From assembly GCA_001986395.2 (NCBI GenBank), contig MQVO02000008.1, positions 930,001 through 994,000 of the forward strand: 64,000 nt of DNA, in the 5' to 3' direction. A program made the position numbers and the translations under genes. Positions 22,408-34,782 of this stretch are shown here, piece after piece. The stretch's first letter is position 1. Each line of letters opens with the position of its first letter. A model generated the notes under the pieces. The model worked only from the letters and a program-made list of their open reading frames with translations. It did no database searches and had not been told where the DNA came from. This DNA is from Irpex lacteus (Eukaryota > Basidiomycota > Agaricomycetes > Polyporales > Irpicaceae).

Positions 22408-24205
22408 ATGTCTCTCGTCTCAGAACTACAACAAGAGTAAGTACGGCTAGCCCATACTACTTCCGCTCTTCCACAAACCCGTACTCACCACCCACTCTCA
22501 GGCTCACCGCAACTTACATCAGCATATCCGCGAACGGTACCCCTTCCATCATCATGCCTCCTATGTCCAGCTGCAGTGCTCATCTCAGTCACGCTCTTAC
22601 CTTTCACAGTCCTCTTCTTGTTCGAAACTAGCATCACCTTCGCCCAAGAAGTCAATGCCATATGGACACGAAAATGGAGTATGATCACTTGGCTTTATGT
22701 AGTCACACGCTACACTACGCTCTTGCTCACTATTCTGGACTTGATTCTGTTCAGTTTCGAGGTATGTCTGAATCTGTTATTATCGTATCATTGATATCTA
22801 GCTCGAGAACATCATACTAGACGTAAGTTTGTTCAGCTTGACTTTGCTAGTATCTTGCTCTTGTCGATAGCTGAATAAGTCTCTCATCTTGCATAGTTGC
22901 GTCGCTGCCACGTACGTGACCTACGCTCTCCAGTTGACTCAAATGTTATGCTTCGCAGGTGAGTAGTAACCTATGGCATTTTTGAAATAGGATGGTGATA
23001 TGACTGGCTCCGAAACAGTATTCGCTGCATTACGAGTCTACGCGCTACTGAACAGCAAGGTCCTCCCGGCCGTAGTGGTTTTGTTGTTGAACCTCGTACC
23101 GTTTGCTACAAATATCGTGAGTGCGCCTTCCACAGTGCACATCAATACTGATACAGAGTTGCATAGTACAATTTCGCAACGAGCGAAGTGGTAGTAAACA
23201 ACGAGACCTGCGTCGGGGTATCCCTGGCCCCTGAGAGCATTGTCCTACAGTGAGCTCAAGCAACTCACCACACCGTATGCCATCAACGACGCTTACCCTC
23301 AGATGTCTGTATACTTCATCACGTACCTTCACTTGAACTGTGGCTGATAAACATAAGCACCCAGTGTCACTGACTACGCGCATCGCTGCGGTCATCGGTG
23401 ACTTGCTCGTTCTCACTGTGACCTGGCTGAAGACGGCTCAGCTGTACAGGGAAGCACGTCGTTTGAAGATCGAGGCCTCACTTGCGACGACTCGGCGACG
23501 CTTTTGCATGATGGTTTATCTTCGCAGTTGTAGACTGGGCGTTCTGGCATCCACTGACAGGAATTATTTTAGGGACAGTTTATTTCATGTACGTCGTGGT
23601 ATCTCTGTTTTTCAGAATTATTGAGGCGCATGTTGAAACTACCATAGCATTCTCCTGATCATCAACGTACTTCAAATGCTCGAGAACAACCTCGTAAGTC
23701 AACGGAGTTGTACTTCAATTACCCTGGGCTAACATCATCAAACTCTCTAGCCAGACGTGTTCTTCATCCAAGTGTCCGCGCCCTTCCTTCTAACGTAGGT
23801 CACAGTTCCACTCACCGCACACTCATCTCAATCATGCTCATTTGACACACCCGAACTTAGCTTACCCTTCGTCATCGTCTGCCGCTTCATCCTCAACCTA
23901 CGACAAGTCAAGCCTACCGGAGAAATGTCGACGTCTGGTAGTTTGCCTGCTGTCACCTCCAGTCTGCGATTTGTAGGCAATATTGGCCAGTCGTTGCACA
24001 TCGGCGCTGGCGATGAGGGGGATGAGATTACGCCGACAATGGAACATCTTGGTATTTCAACGCCAATGCCAGCAGATGATGGGGTAAACGGAAGCGGCTC
24101 ACTTGAGGACGCTGATATACATACCGTAAGTTATTTCAATCACCCCGTGATTGTGAGGTTCTCTTACGGATTGACTGCTTGTTATACCAGGACCCTCAAG
24201 TCTAG
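22408..24205 (+). CDS. DUF6533-type multi-pass membrane protein (copy A), with frameshift
   Basis: Short first exon MSLVSELQQE, then exons encoding YISISAN, FLFETSITFAQEVNAIWTRK and WSMITWLYVVTRY (the DUF6533 signature region), SCVAATYVTYALQLTQMLCF, VFAALRVYALLNSK, VLPAVVVLLLNLVPFATNI and GDLLVLTVTWLKTAQLYREA. The tail holds SLRFVGNIGQSLHIG and ends DPQV (24,205). This is the usual layout of basidiomycete DUF6533 proteins, with about seven hydrophobic segments; function unknown, membrane location inferred. At about 23,485 an 11-nt near-duplication (GCGACGACTCGGCGACG) throws the exon out of frame just before the expected LLHDG/TVYF junction that the sister copies keep. The copy is therefore a possible pseudogene or has a local sequence error. 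Confidence 0.75.
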
Positions 24206-24533
24206 CGAGATACATCCCGATTTCAATCACCTTACAAGCACAACACACCGTTATACAAGTCAGCTTTAGAAGATATGGGAGATATATAGCGTCGCATATG
24301 CAGGGTACTGTATTAGCTCGATTTCCGGCCAACGTAACGATGTCTACCCACTTATTTTCTGTGCAAGACTTGGAAGGCAGACGATGCTTGAAGTACTCAG
24401 CCTCGTTGGCAACTGTGTTAGCGTGCAAGCAGAATGAAATGAATATCAAAAGAAAGAAATGGAATCATGCTGGAGTAATAGTCTGCTTTATAACACCCGG
24501 ACACGTAAGTACACGCCCTTCAAGTCTGACCAT

Positions 24534-27272
24534 TCATGCTGCCCTTGCCCTTCCCTTGCCCTTTCCCTTCGACCTCGACCTTCTGCGGTTCTCCCCATTA
24601 CCCTTGGCTGCAACGCCAACACCATCTCCATGAGCATTCGCGGCTTCTTTCTCCCTTTCTTCCTCATCCTGCTTAGCCCGCTTCACCTTCACATCGTCCG
24701 CGGCCTTCCATAATGCGTCGTTGTCAACGACAGTAGAGTCCGCGATAGCGTGGTAGCCACGCTTGTTCAACCTGCCTTCTACACGAGAGTCGAGAGATGT
24801 TCCGTAGGCGACGGCCGGCCCTGGTTGCTCGGGAGTGCGCTTTCTCCGTACCTTGACATCTCTGAGGTATTGGATGTCAGCAACCCCTGTAAACATCTCA
24901 ACGACACGTTCCAGATTCCTAATCATCTGGTCTGTGACGTCAACTCCGACGGTATGGTCAATCTTTGTGGGGTCTTTGCTTTCGGCCTGAACATATGTCC
25001 AGACGAGGCCATTGCGCATCGCCTCGAGTAGACTTGCTATCGGCATCAATCTATCATGGAGATTGACCGCACCCTGATCAAAGCTCATGGCTTCGCTGAA
25101 AGCTTCTCTCCTGAGCTCTTTGTCGTCCCTGTAAAGCCGATCGTAAAACCTGAATTGATCTTGGCGACGCTGCTCCGTATCACCATCGATGTTGGCCTTT
25201 CTAACGAGCAAAAGCCAAACAAGGAGCCACCACAATGACTCCAGGTCATGAAGAGGGTTGTATCGGAACAGGGGCGGGGAAGAGGCAGGCACAGAGGTTG
25301 TATTTCCTGCCCATTCACCAGGTGGGCGCAGCTGGCGGTCAAGGAATTTGTACTTGTGAGATTGAGCTTCAATAGACTGGAACATCGGTGTTCCCTACAG
25401 ATGACAAAATGAGAAGCGGCGCATGTCTAAGAAACAAACAAGTACTCACCGGTGACCGCCCATGCTCGTGAGTAGTTGGGTCGTCCATCCTTTTGGCGTA
25501 CTCGAGATCGCTGATCTTGACGACGCCTACAGCCACTAACAGGTTGCCAGAGCTGATATCCCGGTGCACCCAGCCCAATCTGTGCATCGCTCTCAAAGCT
25601 GATGTGAATGTTAATGATGCGATTGCCCAAGATATCAACACCAATGCTCACCCTTCGAGTCTGCACTGCGAGTCTGAGCACAAACCCGAGCGGACGAATA
25701 TGGTCAACGGTGACTGCTCGCTCCAGGAATGCTATCCGCATGTGCGACTTGTCATGAAAAAATACAGGCTTGGGAGTCTGTGAAGGTGCGGCCATGATCG
25801 TGCCGGTACCCAGCGGTGCACCTGGCCTGTCTTCCAGTATGTCTGAGAGCAAGCCGCTACCACTGTCGTGGATCGTGAGATATGTCATGTCAGTAGGGAC
25901 GACAGCGCCGCGGCGTAGGAGAGTGAGAGTGTTGTCTCTCTTGCCGCGTATGACAACATCCCCAAAGTACTGCGGCGTCAAAAGATGCTGTTCGAGGGTA
26001 GCCTTGTCTTCCTCCGTTTGAGCGTCGGCAAGGATCCTCGCGCGAATTTCTGGTTCCCTGAGTCTGTCATGATCGACCCAGTAGTCTTTGATCACCATCA
26101 GAGTGCCTTTCAACTCTCCGGTGAGGACCCGTGCATGCCAGACACGTGTTCCTCGACTCCTCAGGGCCTCCGCGCCGATATCGGAAATGAGCTTCTCGGT
26201 ACGCAGCACCACGGGCTTCGTTTTTGACACATCGATCGAGTCGGAATCCGCCCCACCACTGCCTAGTGCAAGATGATGAATGGTGATATCATACTGGTTC
26301 TTGTATTTGGTCTGGTCCTTGGCTAGTTTCATAGTGGGATCGTAGCCGAGCTCGTCGTCTTTGGCATACATTTGCGACAAGAAGAAGTGCACCAATGTCT
26401 TGTGATCCTGAAGAATTATTGTGAGCGACAAAGCTGAAATCGGGTGAGACCAATGCCACACTCACGCGAGTGAAGTCAAAAGCTTCTGTGACCAGAACGT
26501 CTGTACGACTACCGAACCACAGCCGCATTTCCGTGTTCTCTATCGTGAACCCTATGACAAATCGACGACAAGGATCCTCGCGCAGGATATGATTGAAGGA
26601 CCATAGGATCTTCGCAATATTCTACGGTATGCGAACACATAAGGAATCGCCGAGATAGAAGGAGATAGGCACGCACATCGTTTGTATTCTTAGCATTCTT
26701 CACTTTCTTGAACTCTCCCGGAGCGACGATCTCCGCCCAAAAGACTTGTCTGTTTGTTTTCCTGTGACAGGGATGCGCGGTGTAGCGGCCGTATCCATCA
26801 GGCCGTGTAGAGTTCTTGCGGCGAGATTCTGGAGCACGAGTGGGATTGCACTGGAACAGCACAGTGGGCTTCTCACCGAGAAAGTCTTCGGCGATGTTCC
26901 CCATATTAGCAGCGAGTGACGTTAGTGGCTTGAACACGTCGTCCTCGTGGTCTCGAGAGTCGGCCGGTGCGGTCGTAAACTGTGCCAATACCCCTTCGGG
27001 AGTGATACACTTCTCAGCCTTCAGTCGGTTTACGACAGCGGGTAGGTCGAGGCCGGGAGGGAGCGGCGGCATAATGCTGTCCTTGAACCATTGGATCGTG
27101 ACTTGGGGGACGGCCGGACCGATGTCGCTCAGGAGGGCGTCGCGAGAGTCGTCTATCTTGTTGCCAAGGAGAATCGGAGCTGAGACAACTTGTTTAGACT
27201 TGCAAGGCGTGTCAGTGACAGAGGCAAAGTGGCACCGAGAGGAACGATGCTTCGAGGAGGCGTACTGAGCAT
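24534..27272 (-). CDS. FunK1-type fungal protein kinase (copy 2)
   Basis: Exons at 27236-27272, 26677-27179, 26466-26621, 25652-26407, 25450-25599 and 24534-25394. The first short exon (MLSTPPRSIVPL) joins in phase to APILLGNKIDDS, which aligns with the start of copy 1. It has LMVIKDYW, HRDISSGN, DLEYAKR in place of DFG, GTPMFQSIEA and LFRYNPLHDLESLWWLL, and a Lys/Arg-rich C-terminus ending KGKGKGRARAA. Intron positions match copy 1, so the two are paralogues. Odd point: exon 4 ends in phase 0 (QTRR, then GTGAGC) while the next exon needs phase 1 to read ALRAMHRLGW. The junction is off by one nucleotide relative to copy 1, so a non-standard splice site or a one-base frameshift is likely. Confidence 0.85.
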
Positions 27273-28162
27273 GTTGGAGGGATGTGAGGGCTATCTACAT
27301 CCATATCTTCGTGCATCTTTGTTGTATTTATACCATGATACACGTGTCTTGATGGAGCGTCAAATGACCAGGTGTGAGAGTCTGACATAACAACAGACAA
27401 TGGAGGTCACAGAGATGGTTCGAGTGCAACTGCCCGTTTGAGACTAGCGCATGACATGACTGCCCTTTTGGGAATATGTAGACGCTGATTTATCCGTGAG
27501 CGCTTGTTGCGATTGATTTGCGGTACTTATTCCCTGACTCATTTAAGTATGTTTGATCTATATCATGTACTATCCTCAGTGTCTCTACTTGGTGAGCGCG
27601 GGACACCACTTCGGAAGATAGGGATGGGCAGCCCTGGCTCTGAAAAGCCGCAAAGAATCCGAAGTGTTACCGCCACTCAAATCCACCGTACAATGGCCAC
27701 GAGACACAATATGTAATGCATGAAACATGACAGGCAGAGATCTACGGTTGGCTGTTCTGCGGTGTTCAATCATAATATCAATCCGATAAGCTGAAGGCCC
27801 GCGGGTACGTCGTCGCGTTGCATCGGATATATGTATCGTTATTTGCTCGACGACTTTGTGTTTGAGTCTGTGAATACTACACATGATACATAGAAAGACG
27901 GCCACTGGAGTCTGGTAAAACCAAGTTCAGCCTTCAGCATAGGCATGTGTGCGCTCCATGGAATGAGCATAATACATAAACATAAGGCAGCGGATTCGGA
28001 GACGTCACTGTACAATGGAAGGCGACAAACTAATTAGCACATACGAGTCAGATTACTACGACTCAAGAGCACAGGCCAAAATGATATACTCGTGAGGTAA
28101 ATATCTATCGAAACTTGCGAGTGCCCTGTCCGTGTGAGAGATTTAACGGAGAGTGTAGCCAA
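27273..28162. other. Intergenic, nothing recognised
   Basis: Region between kinase 2 and the MYND gene. The short frames on both strands show no family resemblance, and no repeats were noticed. Confidence 0.4.
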
Positions 28163-29652
28163 TCAGGAGCGCCATTCCAAGCGCAATACTTCGGAAGGAG
28201 AGTCAAGAGAACGCTGCTTCTTGAGCAGCCTCGCGTACAACCTCCTTTGTTTCTTATTCATCCGCACTCCAACGTCGTTCTTGAAGAAATCGAACAAGTG
28301 GCCTTCCATGAATGCAGCATGCAGCTCAAGGGGGTTGGATGTCGGAGAGGAAAAGAAGCCCTTGTAGAGGTTGAATAGCTGCTCGGTCTGACGCGGGTGT
28401 TTGCAGTTCGTAAATCCGTAATCGGAACGAAAACGGTCATTGGGAGAGCGTGAACCGTCAGATAGGATGTATTGCTTCAGAATCCATACACTCTTGCACA
28501 TCAGGGGCCTTGAGCTGAGGACGTCGCCGAGTAGCGCTGTTCGGAGCTCGACGCTGAGATACCTGCTAATGGCAGGTTGAGCGGTGCGATGCTTCTGAAA
28601 CAGAGCGAATAGCATCCCCTCCCCATATGCCTTCGAAAACTCTTTGAAGGAGCAGACGTGCACGAGGGCGTAGTAGGCACGATAGAGATCGACTACGTCG
28701 CGGAGGGTGGGGCAGGAGCAATACCCAAAGTTAAGCCACAACGTCGAATCAGGACCATAATAAGTGTTAGCAAGGACCGTTCCGTAATGGTCCCAGCAAT
28801 CGCGCCGGATTTGAGGAAGGCTGTCGACAAGCTTGCGCAGCAACTCGGGTGCAACGCGGGGGGAGGTGGTGGTGGCGAATGCCAAAACGCGCATGTTGAC
28901 CTTGTCACGATACAAAATCCGGTCGCTGCGGGTCACTTGTGTCTGCTCCAGGACGCACTTATTTCGAGTAAACCACTCGTAAGCCGCTCCTCGGGCGTCA
29001 GGAGGAAGTGCTTCATATATGACCTCAATTTGGGACGTAAGGATGCCATTTGTGCGCCAGTGGTGAAGTTGTCGAGATTTAATACCCTTCACCTTGATGA
29101 GATCGACGTAAAGAGTGTAAAGCGGTTGAGATCCATCGGCAGACTCGGAGCACATCCTTGCTTTCGAGAAACCCCAGTCTTTGGTTGCTTGCAGGTCCGA
29201 GACCGGTAGACCCTTCAGGACCGCAAATACTAGATGATCTGCTGTGTTTATGGGACGCAAGGGGTTGCAAGAGAATATATGCTCGACCCAGTGGGCGGTC
29301 TGACATTCCTCATTGCAGTACCAGGTCCGACGACATCCCCCGCAGCCCCTGTCTGCACCAAGACGCCCACATGACGGGCATTCGTGTAGCTTTACCAGAG
29401 ACTAAGGCACATCAACTTAGGGAATTATGCGAAGCAGGACTCGCGTACCTGTGGGCGCCGTATGATCTGCAATGACTCGTCAGACATGCTACCGCCAATT
29501 GGACGTGGGTGAATATACTGGGACAGAGATACTGAAGAGGCAGGCATAAAGTATGTGGGTGGTTCGGGGCCGAACGTGTTATGGCCATAGAAGAGCGCCT
29601 GTACGTACATGTGTTTATCGCCGTGCCTGACAATCGAGCTGGGCGTACTCAT
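28163..29652 (-). CDS. MYND-type zinc-finger protein
   Basis: Two exons, 29449-29652 and 28163-29401, separated by a 47-nt intron (GTACGC...CTTAG). The start at 29652 gives MSTPSSIVRHGDKHMYVQ and a total of about 480 residues. Across the start of exon 2 lies a MYND-type zinc cluster: CPSCGRLGADRGCGGCRRTW, then YCNEECQTAHWVEH and C. MYND fingers bind two zinc ions and mediate protein-protein contacts. The remaining 350 residues are alpha-helical in appearance with no second domain recognised, as in many Agaricomycete MYND proteins. Function unknown. The gene looks intact. Confidence 0.85.
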
Positions 29653-30452
29653 TAGCGGATAAGAGGCCGCCCCCTGGCTTGCAACGGAAATGATCGAACA
29701 AAAGCCAATGAGTACAGTACACCAAGGGTACGATAAGATAAGAGATGCTCACTGCGTATTCGATGAATCGCGTCATAGATTCAAAACCAAGACATTTTGG
29801 ACTTCACGCTCCCACAGCTCGTAACATCAGAAGAGAAAGGTACTGACGGCCGCAGCTAATGCTAGCCCGCATAAGAGTACTGCGCAGCTGCGTCGCAGAA
29901 GCAAATTCGTTACGAAAGTTGTCGGCGCAATGGAGAATATGAGCAGTTCTGGCGGCGCTGTTCACCCAGTTAAATTTGTCATTATCGACAGAGTCAAAAG
30001 ACCGCGTTGGAGACGTACCTGCTCTAGCAAATATGACGTTATGGCTAACACATCTAGACCGTTCAATACGGTTCTTATGCTCCGATCGTTCCCTGTCATA
30101 CCCTATTGGAAAGACAATTCTACTAACGGCCCACTGTGTAGAGCGTTATTGGGCGTTGGCCAACACGCAATATAGACACGTAACGTACTTACATGTACAA
30201 TCGTGACTTGCTGCTCAAGAGTGTGCCATGGCAAGGTTCTAGACCAATATTCGTCATCATAATTTAGTATGGAACCATCAAGGCGAATAAAGGAGCTTAC
30301 CATCATACTGATAAGTGGAGTCAGTCGTTACGGGGTTCACGAAGCAATTTCCTTACGCCATAGTAAGTCGCAGGTGCTGATAGGAGGAAGCCTCGACATA
30401 CCTCCCATGCCTAGTCACATGGGTACGCCCAGGCCCAGTTTCTCTGCCGACA
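29653..30452. other. Gene-free stretch with a possible DUF6533 relic
   Basis: No intact gene. On the minus strand near 30,180 the frame reads STLRVYIACWPTPNNALHS, which recalls the FSxLRVYALS segment of DUF6533 proteins, and a stop follows soon. It may be debris of another array copy. Confidence 0.3.
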
Positions 30453-32097
30453 TTACAGTGAAGACGATAGCTCGTAAAGCTCTTCCGAGCTGTCTTCCAC
30501 GGGACGTAAATCTTCTTGGAAGTGAAGAGACTCCCCCATGGCTGCAATGAAAGGAATAGGCCCTCCGAACCGGATGTCGGATAATATGACGGTGGGTACG
30601 TTGCTCGTTGTATTTCTGTCAACTTCGCGGAGGTTGAGCAAGAAGCGGCATACCACTATGGGGGAGAAACTGCGTATGGACGTCTCGTAAGCTTTGAAAT
30701 ATTCCACTTCCGCATTAGATGTCTTACAGTAGAAGCATGTTTGGTAGGTATACAGGGATAGTTTGCTGCGGTTGTTGTGATTATCAACGACTGCTCGTTT
30801 TCTGACAACGTAGTACTTACGCTGCTGACGTAGACAGCGGTTATAAGCTGGAGGACGTGTATAACAAATAGTAGGCTTCAAGACGTCAGATGGCAGCTAT
30901 CGGTAAAAGCAACTGAAGCTCACAAGAAGTATAGCGTGCCTAGATGCTCGGTGTAAGCTATAAGACTCCAATGGCGAGATGGATAGTGTACTCACCATCA
31001 CGAAGCAGGCAGAACAACAAAGGCGTTCTAATGTTTACTCTACGCGTCTCCAGATAGATCCCGAATGTTCTGTACCAAGTCACTAGGAGCACGATGATGT
31101 CCGATAGAATGGATGCAATACATATAGCCAGTGTGACTGCAATGATTCATCAATACAACAAGCATTATATGAACGGGTCGAGAGGCGTACAGCTGATATG
31201 CATGAGCGTTAGGAAGTTCGAAAGAAAGGACATTCGACATGACATACCGTAAGCGTAATGTGGGAGGTACATTCACGATGATCGTCGAACACCCCGGGGA
31301 ATGGAATCCGGCATTTGCCCTGGTATATGCAAACTACGGATTTAAATGTGGCGATGGCTTCGAACTGAGTGGACAACGATGGTGCAGGGAATGACTAGAC
31401 GACTGACGATATTGGCAGAGAACGGCACCATGTTGAGCAGAAATACCAATCCAGACAGCCATAGATTGCGATTAGATAGGGCATATACACGCGTGGCAGA
31501 AAATACTGATCAACAGTATGAGGCTATGAGCACGTGAACTTGATGGATACAAGAGAGGTTGACGAACCAGATGTAGTCATATTTTCCAGCGCTGTGACCA
31601 TGTAACCCACAATATGACCGGCTAAACAGCTTTCGTCATACTAAGCAATGGGCGTCCTCGCAAAAACACTCTTCATACCTCTGTTTGTGAATGCACTTGG
31701 TTGAGTACCGAGGGCAGCATAGAAAGGTACAATACCCACGTTGTGCGATGCAAACGAGATAAAGAGGGGGATAACAGCGGCCATCGAGCTATAACGCGCA
31801 CAGGCATATATCCACGTTGCTATCGATCGCCTTCGTCTCCAGATAACCTCCAGCTCGTCAGGGAGGTTTATCAGCCACTCGAACCACGCCATCGCTATAG
31901 ATTACAAATACTCAGTAGAAAGATTTGAATTAATGAATGCAATGAAAGACTCACCAGAGGCGGATGCTACAACTGATGTGAGGACCATCCTAAGCGAGGT
32001 CGTCAGTTTGGGACTCGAGTGTCCATGGTCAAGTTCGCGCTTACTCAGATGTCCTGGCATTGATCTCATCTTCACTTAACGGCTCACTATCCACCAT
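30453..32097 (-). CDS. DUF6533-type multi-pass membrane protein (copy B, inverted)
   Basis: Start at 32097 (MVDSEPLSEDEINARTSE), then in-phase exons MVLTSVVASAS and AMAWFEWLINLPDELEVIW, RRRRSIATWIYACARYSS. Later exons encode VFSATRVYALSNRNLWLSG, LVFLLNMVPFSANIV, ILSDIIVLLVTWYRTFGIYL and LLFCLLRDG. The last exon holds VVCRFLLNLREVDRN and FIAAMGESLHFQEDL. This is the standard DUF6533 layout and no frame break was noticed. It is the only array member on the minus strand and the most diverged from the others. Function unknown; plasma or internal membrane location is inferred from the hydrophobic segments. Confidence 0.75.
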
Positions 32098-34782
32098 CTC
32101 CTACACAGCTACCTCTGAACAGCAGAGGCGTGAGCATGAAACGGGAGAGGGCTTGGGGACATAACTTTCGTAGGCTATATACATGCTAGCTCAGGCCGAC
32201 ATCACCGGACGATCGACCAGGAGGGAGAGCGTTCATCATCAGTAGTCTGTAGAGCGAGTGAAGGCGCAAGCAAGTTGACAGGTGATACATTTCATGAACG
32301 AGAAGCTTGTGTAGACGCACCGAAAAACGCCCGCCACATCGTGAAAACTCGTAAGACCGGACGAGCGCAGCACTAAAGACGAGAAGGATGAGCTGATTTT
32401 TGCATGGCGCACACATGGTCACCATTGCGCTCCGATAACCTGGAATGCACGGTCTTATGGCGGACACCTATGAGCGATCTCATTGGTTGTATAACTGCGC
32501 ATATCTTGGGAGTGTTGCGTTAGGAACCTTCGCCCATACTTGAGCACATACAGCCGTTACCTCCTTCTCACAAAGGCCGGACGGTGTTTCGTTATGTGTC
32601 ACGCGTAGGATACGAGCGGGTTACAAATACGCAGCATGCAGGCGATAGTAAGGCTGAGAGCAACTGGTACAACTGTTTGAGGGCGCGCGCGCAGACGGAG
32701 ATGGCCTGAGTAACAAGTCCATAGACTTCTTCTATCTCTATCTTACAAGGTTATTGAGTCATATACGCATAGTCCAGAAGGATATACAACACACCTCTAG
32801 GTTGAGTCTCCACCCCAACTCGAAAACATCCATTGCGGCGAATCTACCAAACCCGGTATGCGCGCGGCCACTCCCTCCATCATGAGCGTGTGCATGCCAC
32901 TGGTTGAGATTCCTAAGAGTACCAGTGAGCTTGGCATCGACAGTGGGATACGCGAAACAGCGACAGAGCAGCATAAGAGGGAACCAAAGACATTGAACAC
33001 ATGAAAGCATAGCATGCCATTATATTTCTGAGGAGGAAAGAACACGAAGAGGGACGAAGAGAGAGAGTGCCGTTGGAACTGCTGAAGGTCGCTTACATAA
33101 GATCTCTTAAATGATCTTAGATACGTAGATCTAGGCGCCTACCGTAAGCTACCGCCGTGACTGTGACTCCAAGTCGCTTGCCCAAGGCTACGCTCTAAAG
33201 TATCTGCTACTCCGATGCGGATTCAACCATGCAGTACTAATGTGCAACGCATCCAGTATGACGGGTAAGAAAATTATGGTGCGAAGCTGAAGTACTTGGC
33301 TTGCGTATTTACGTCGTCGCTGACCTCTGCTGACAGGCTGTACAGTGCATACCCGTGTCAGACTATGATGGGCACCAAGTCGCACCTCGATGGCCTATAT
33401 AATAAGATCATAATGTTCTTGATATCACGAGAAGCTCGCTTTGTACACTCGAACGTGCTCATGGGACACCACGACGTAGTATACCGGGCAAAGCGGTCAT
33501 TTGAGTTCATTTAGCATCGTAAGTAAGTATCCTTATTTTTTTTATCACAGGGAAGGTCAAATTGAACGCTTATTGCAGTGCGAAAGAGCTGCATCCAGGC
33601 TACGGCTCAAGTACCAAAGCCTGACGCATTTATCGGTGAGTCTTCAATGCGACCATCACGTATCGCTCTTTATCGGTTGGGAGATAAACGTTAAACTTTT
33701 TCCACTGTTACTCCTGTAGAGCAGCGGTACCATCGCTTTGTTTATTTAACTCGTAGCATCTTTCCCGTAAGTTATGAACATTGTTACGATCACGCTCTGA
33801 TCAACTTATGCCTGTTACAATACAGCTAGCCGCGTCCCGTGAGAGAACGGCAGCAGAATGGCGACTGATTGATTCCATGCTGTCATCGTCGATCACATGA
33901 GAACTACTCGCCGCACGTTTTTGATTACGAGTGGTTTGATGTACGGTCCTATATCAACGCAGCTGAGTTGTAGACGACTGACAGTACTGCTTCGTTTCGC
34001 AGCCTTACGTATTGTCCTCACGCGATGGGCCAAATCATCATTATCATACAGCATGAACCACCGCAGGACGAACTGAAAGTGTTCTCGCATGCACTCTTGC
34101 CCACTGTCTGCGCCATATTTCAGTTGAGTTCCTGTCTCGAATTCCGGCCAGAGAGCCGTTTGCTTGCTAACATCACGTTCGTTACGTCTCGTTTCATTTG
34201 AACAGAATCTGCAGCACAAGAAGTTGTTTCTCAATAACATAGCGGCCGCTGTGAGTTCGCATCTCGTCACTGACTCTCTGCTTAGCGCGTTGCGGCATGC
34301 TGTCTTTAGAGGAGAATTAAACTTCAGCTGACAGTTTACCATACCGCAGGAAGAAGGCGCAAGGGTGGCCAAGGTCGATAAATGTTACGTCTGGTTACAC
34401 AGACGTGTTCCAGGCCGGAGATGTCATTACAACGGATTTGGATACAGCGGGTACATTTTTGTCGACGGTTCCGCCTCGTGATTACGTTCAGCAACACAGC
34501 TAGATATGTATATTACTACATATACTGATCCAGGTAGCATCGCTCACGAGAGCATTTTGTTGCTCAGGCTCTGACGCGAAGAATCGCTGCAAACACGAAA
34601 TCCCAGATTATTGCTGTTATCAGAAGACTCGGGTACACCGAAACTAACCGGCATGGGATATATATGTGAGAGCATTCCTTTCCGAGTTAAATCAGGAAAG
34701 CTGCCGCTTCTTCTCTCATCTCAATCTATCACCCGTACCCTGAACGAATATTATCTGCTTCTGGACGCCAAGCTTATAGCCA
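32098..34782. other. Spacer between divergent DUF6533 copies
   Basis: 2.7 kb without a recognisable gene. A minus-strand frame at 33,893-34,372 (159 residues) is the longest but has no motif. It presumably contains the promoters of the divergent copies B and C. Confidence 0.4.

Noticed and set aside
33893..34372. 159-residue minus-strand ORF between DUF6533 copies B and C
   Set aside because: No motif, no splice partner and no counterpart in other array spacers; could not be supported as a gene.
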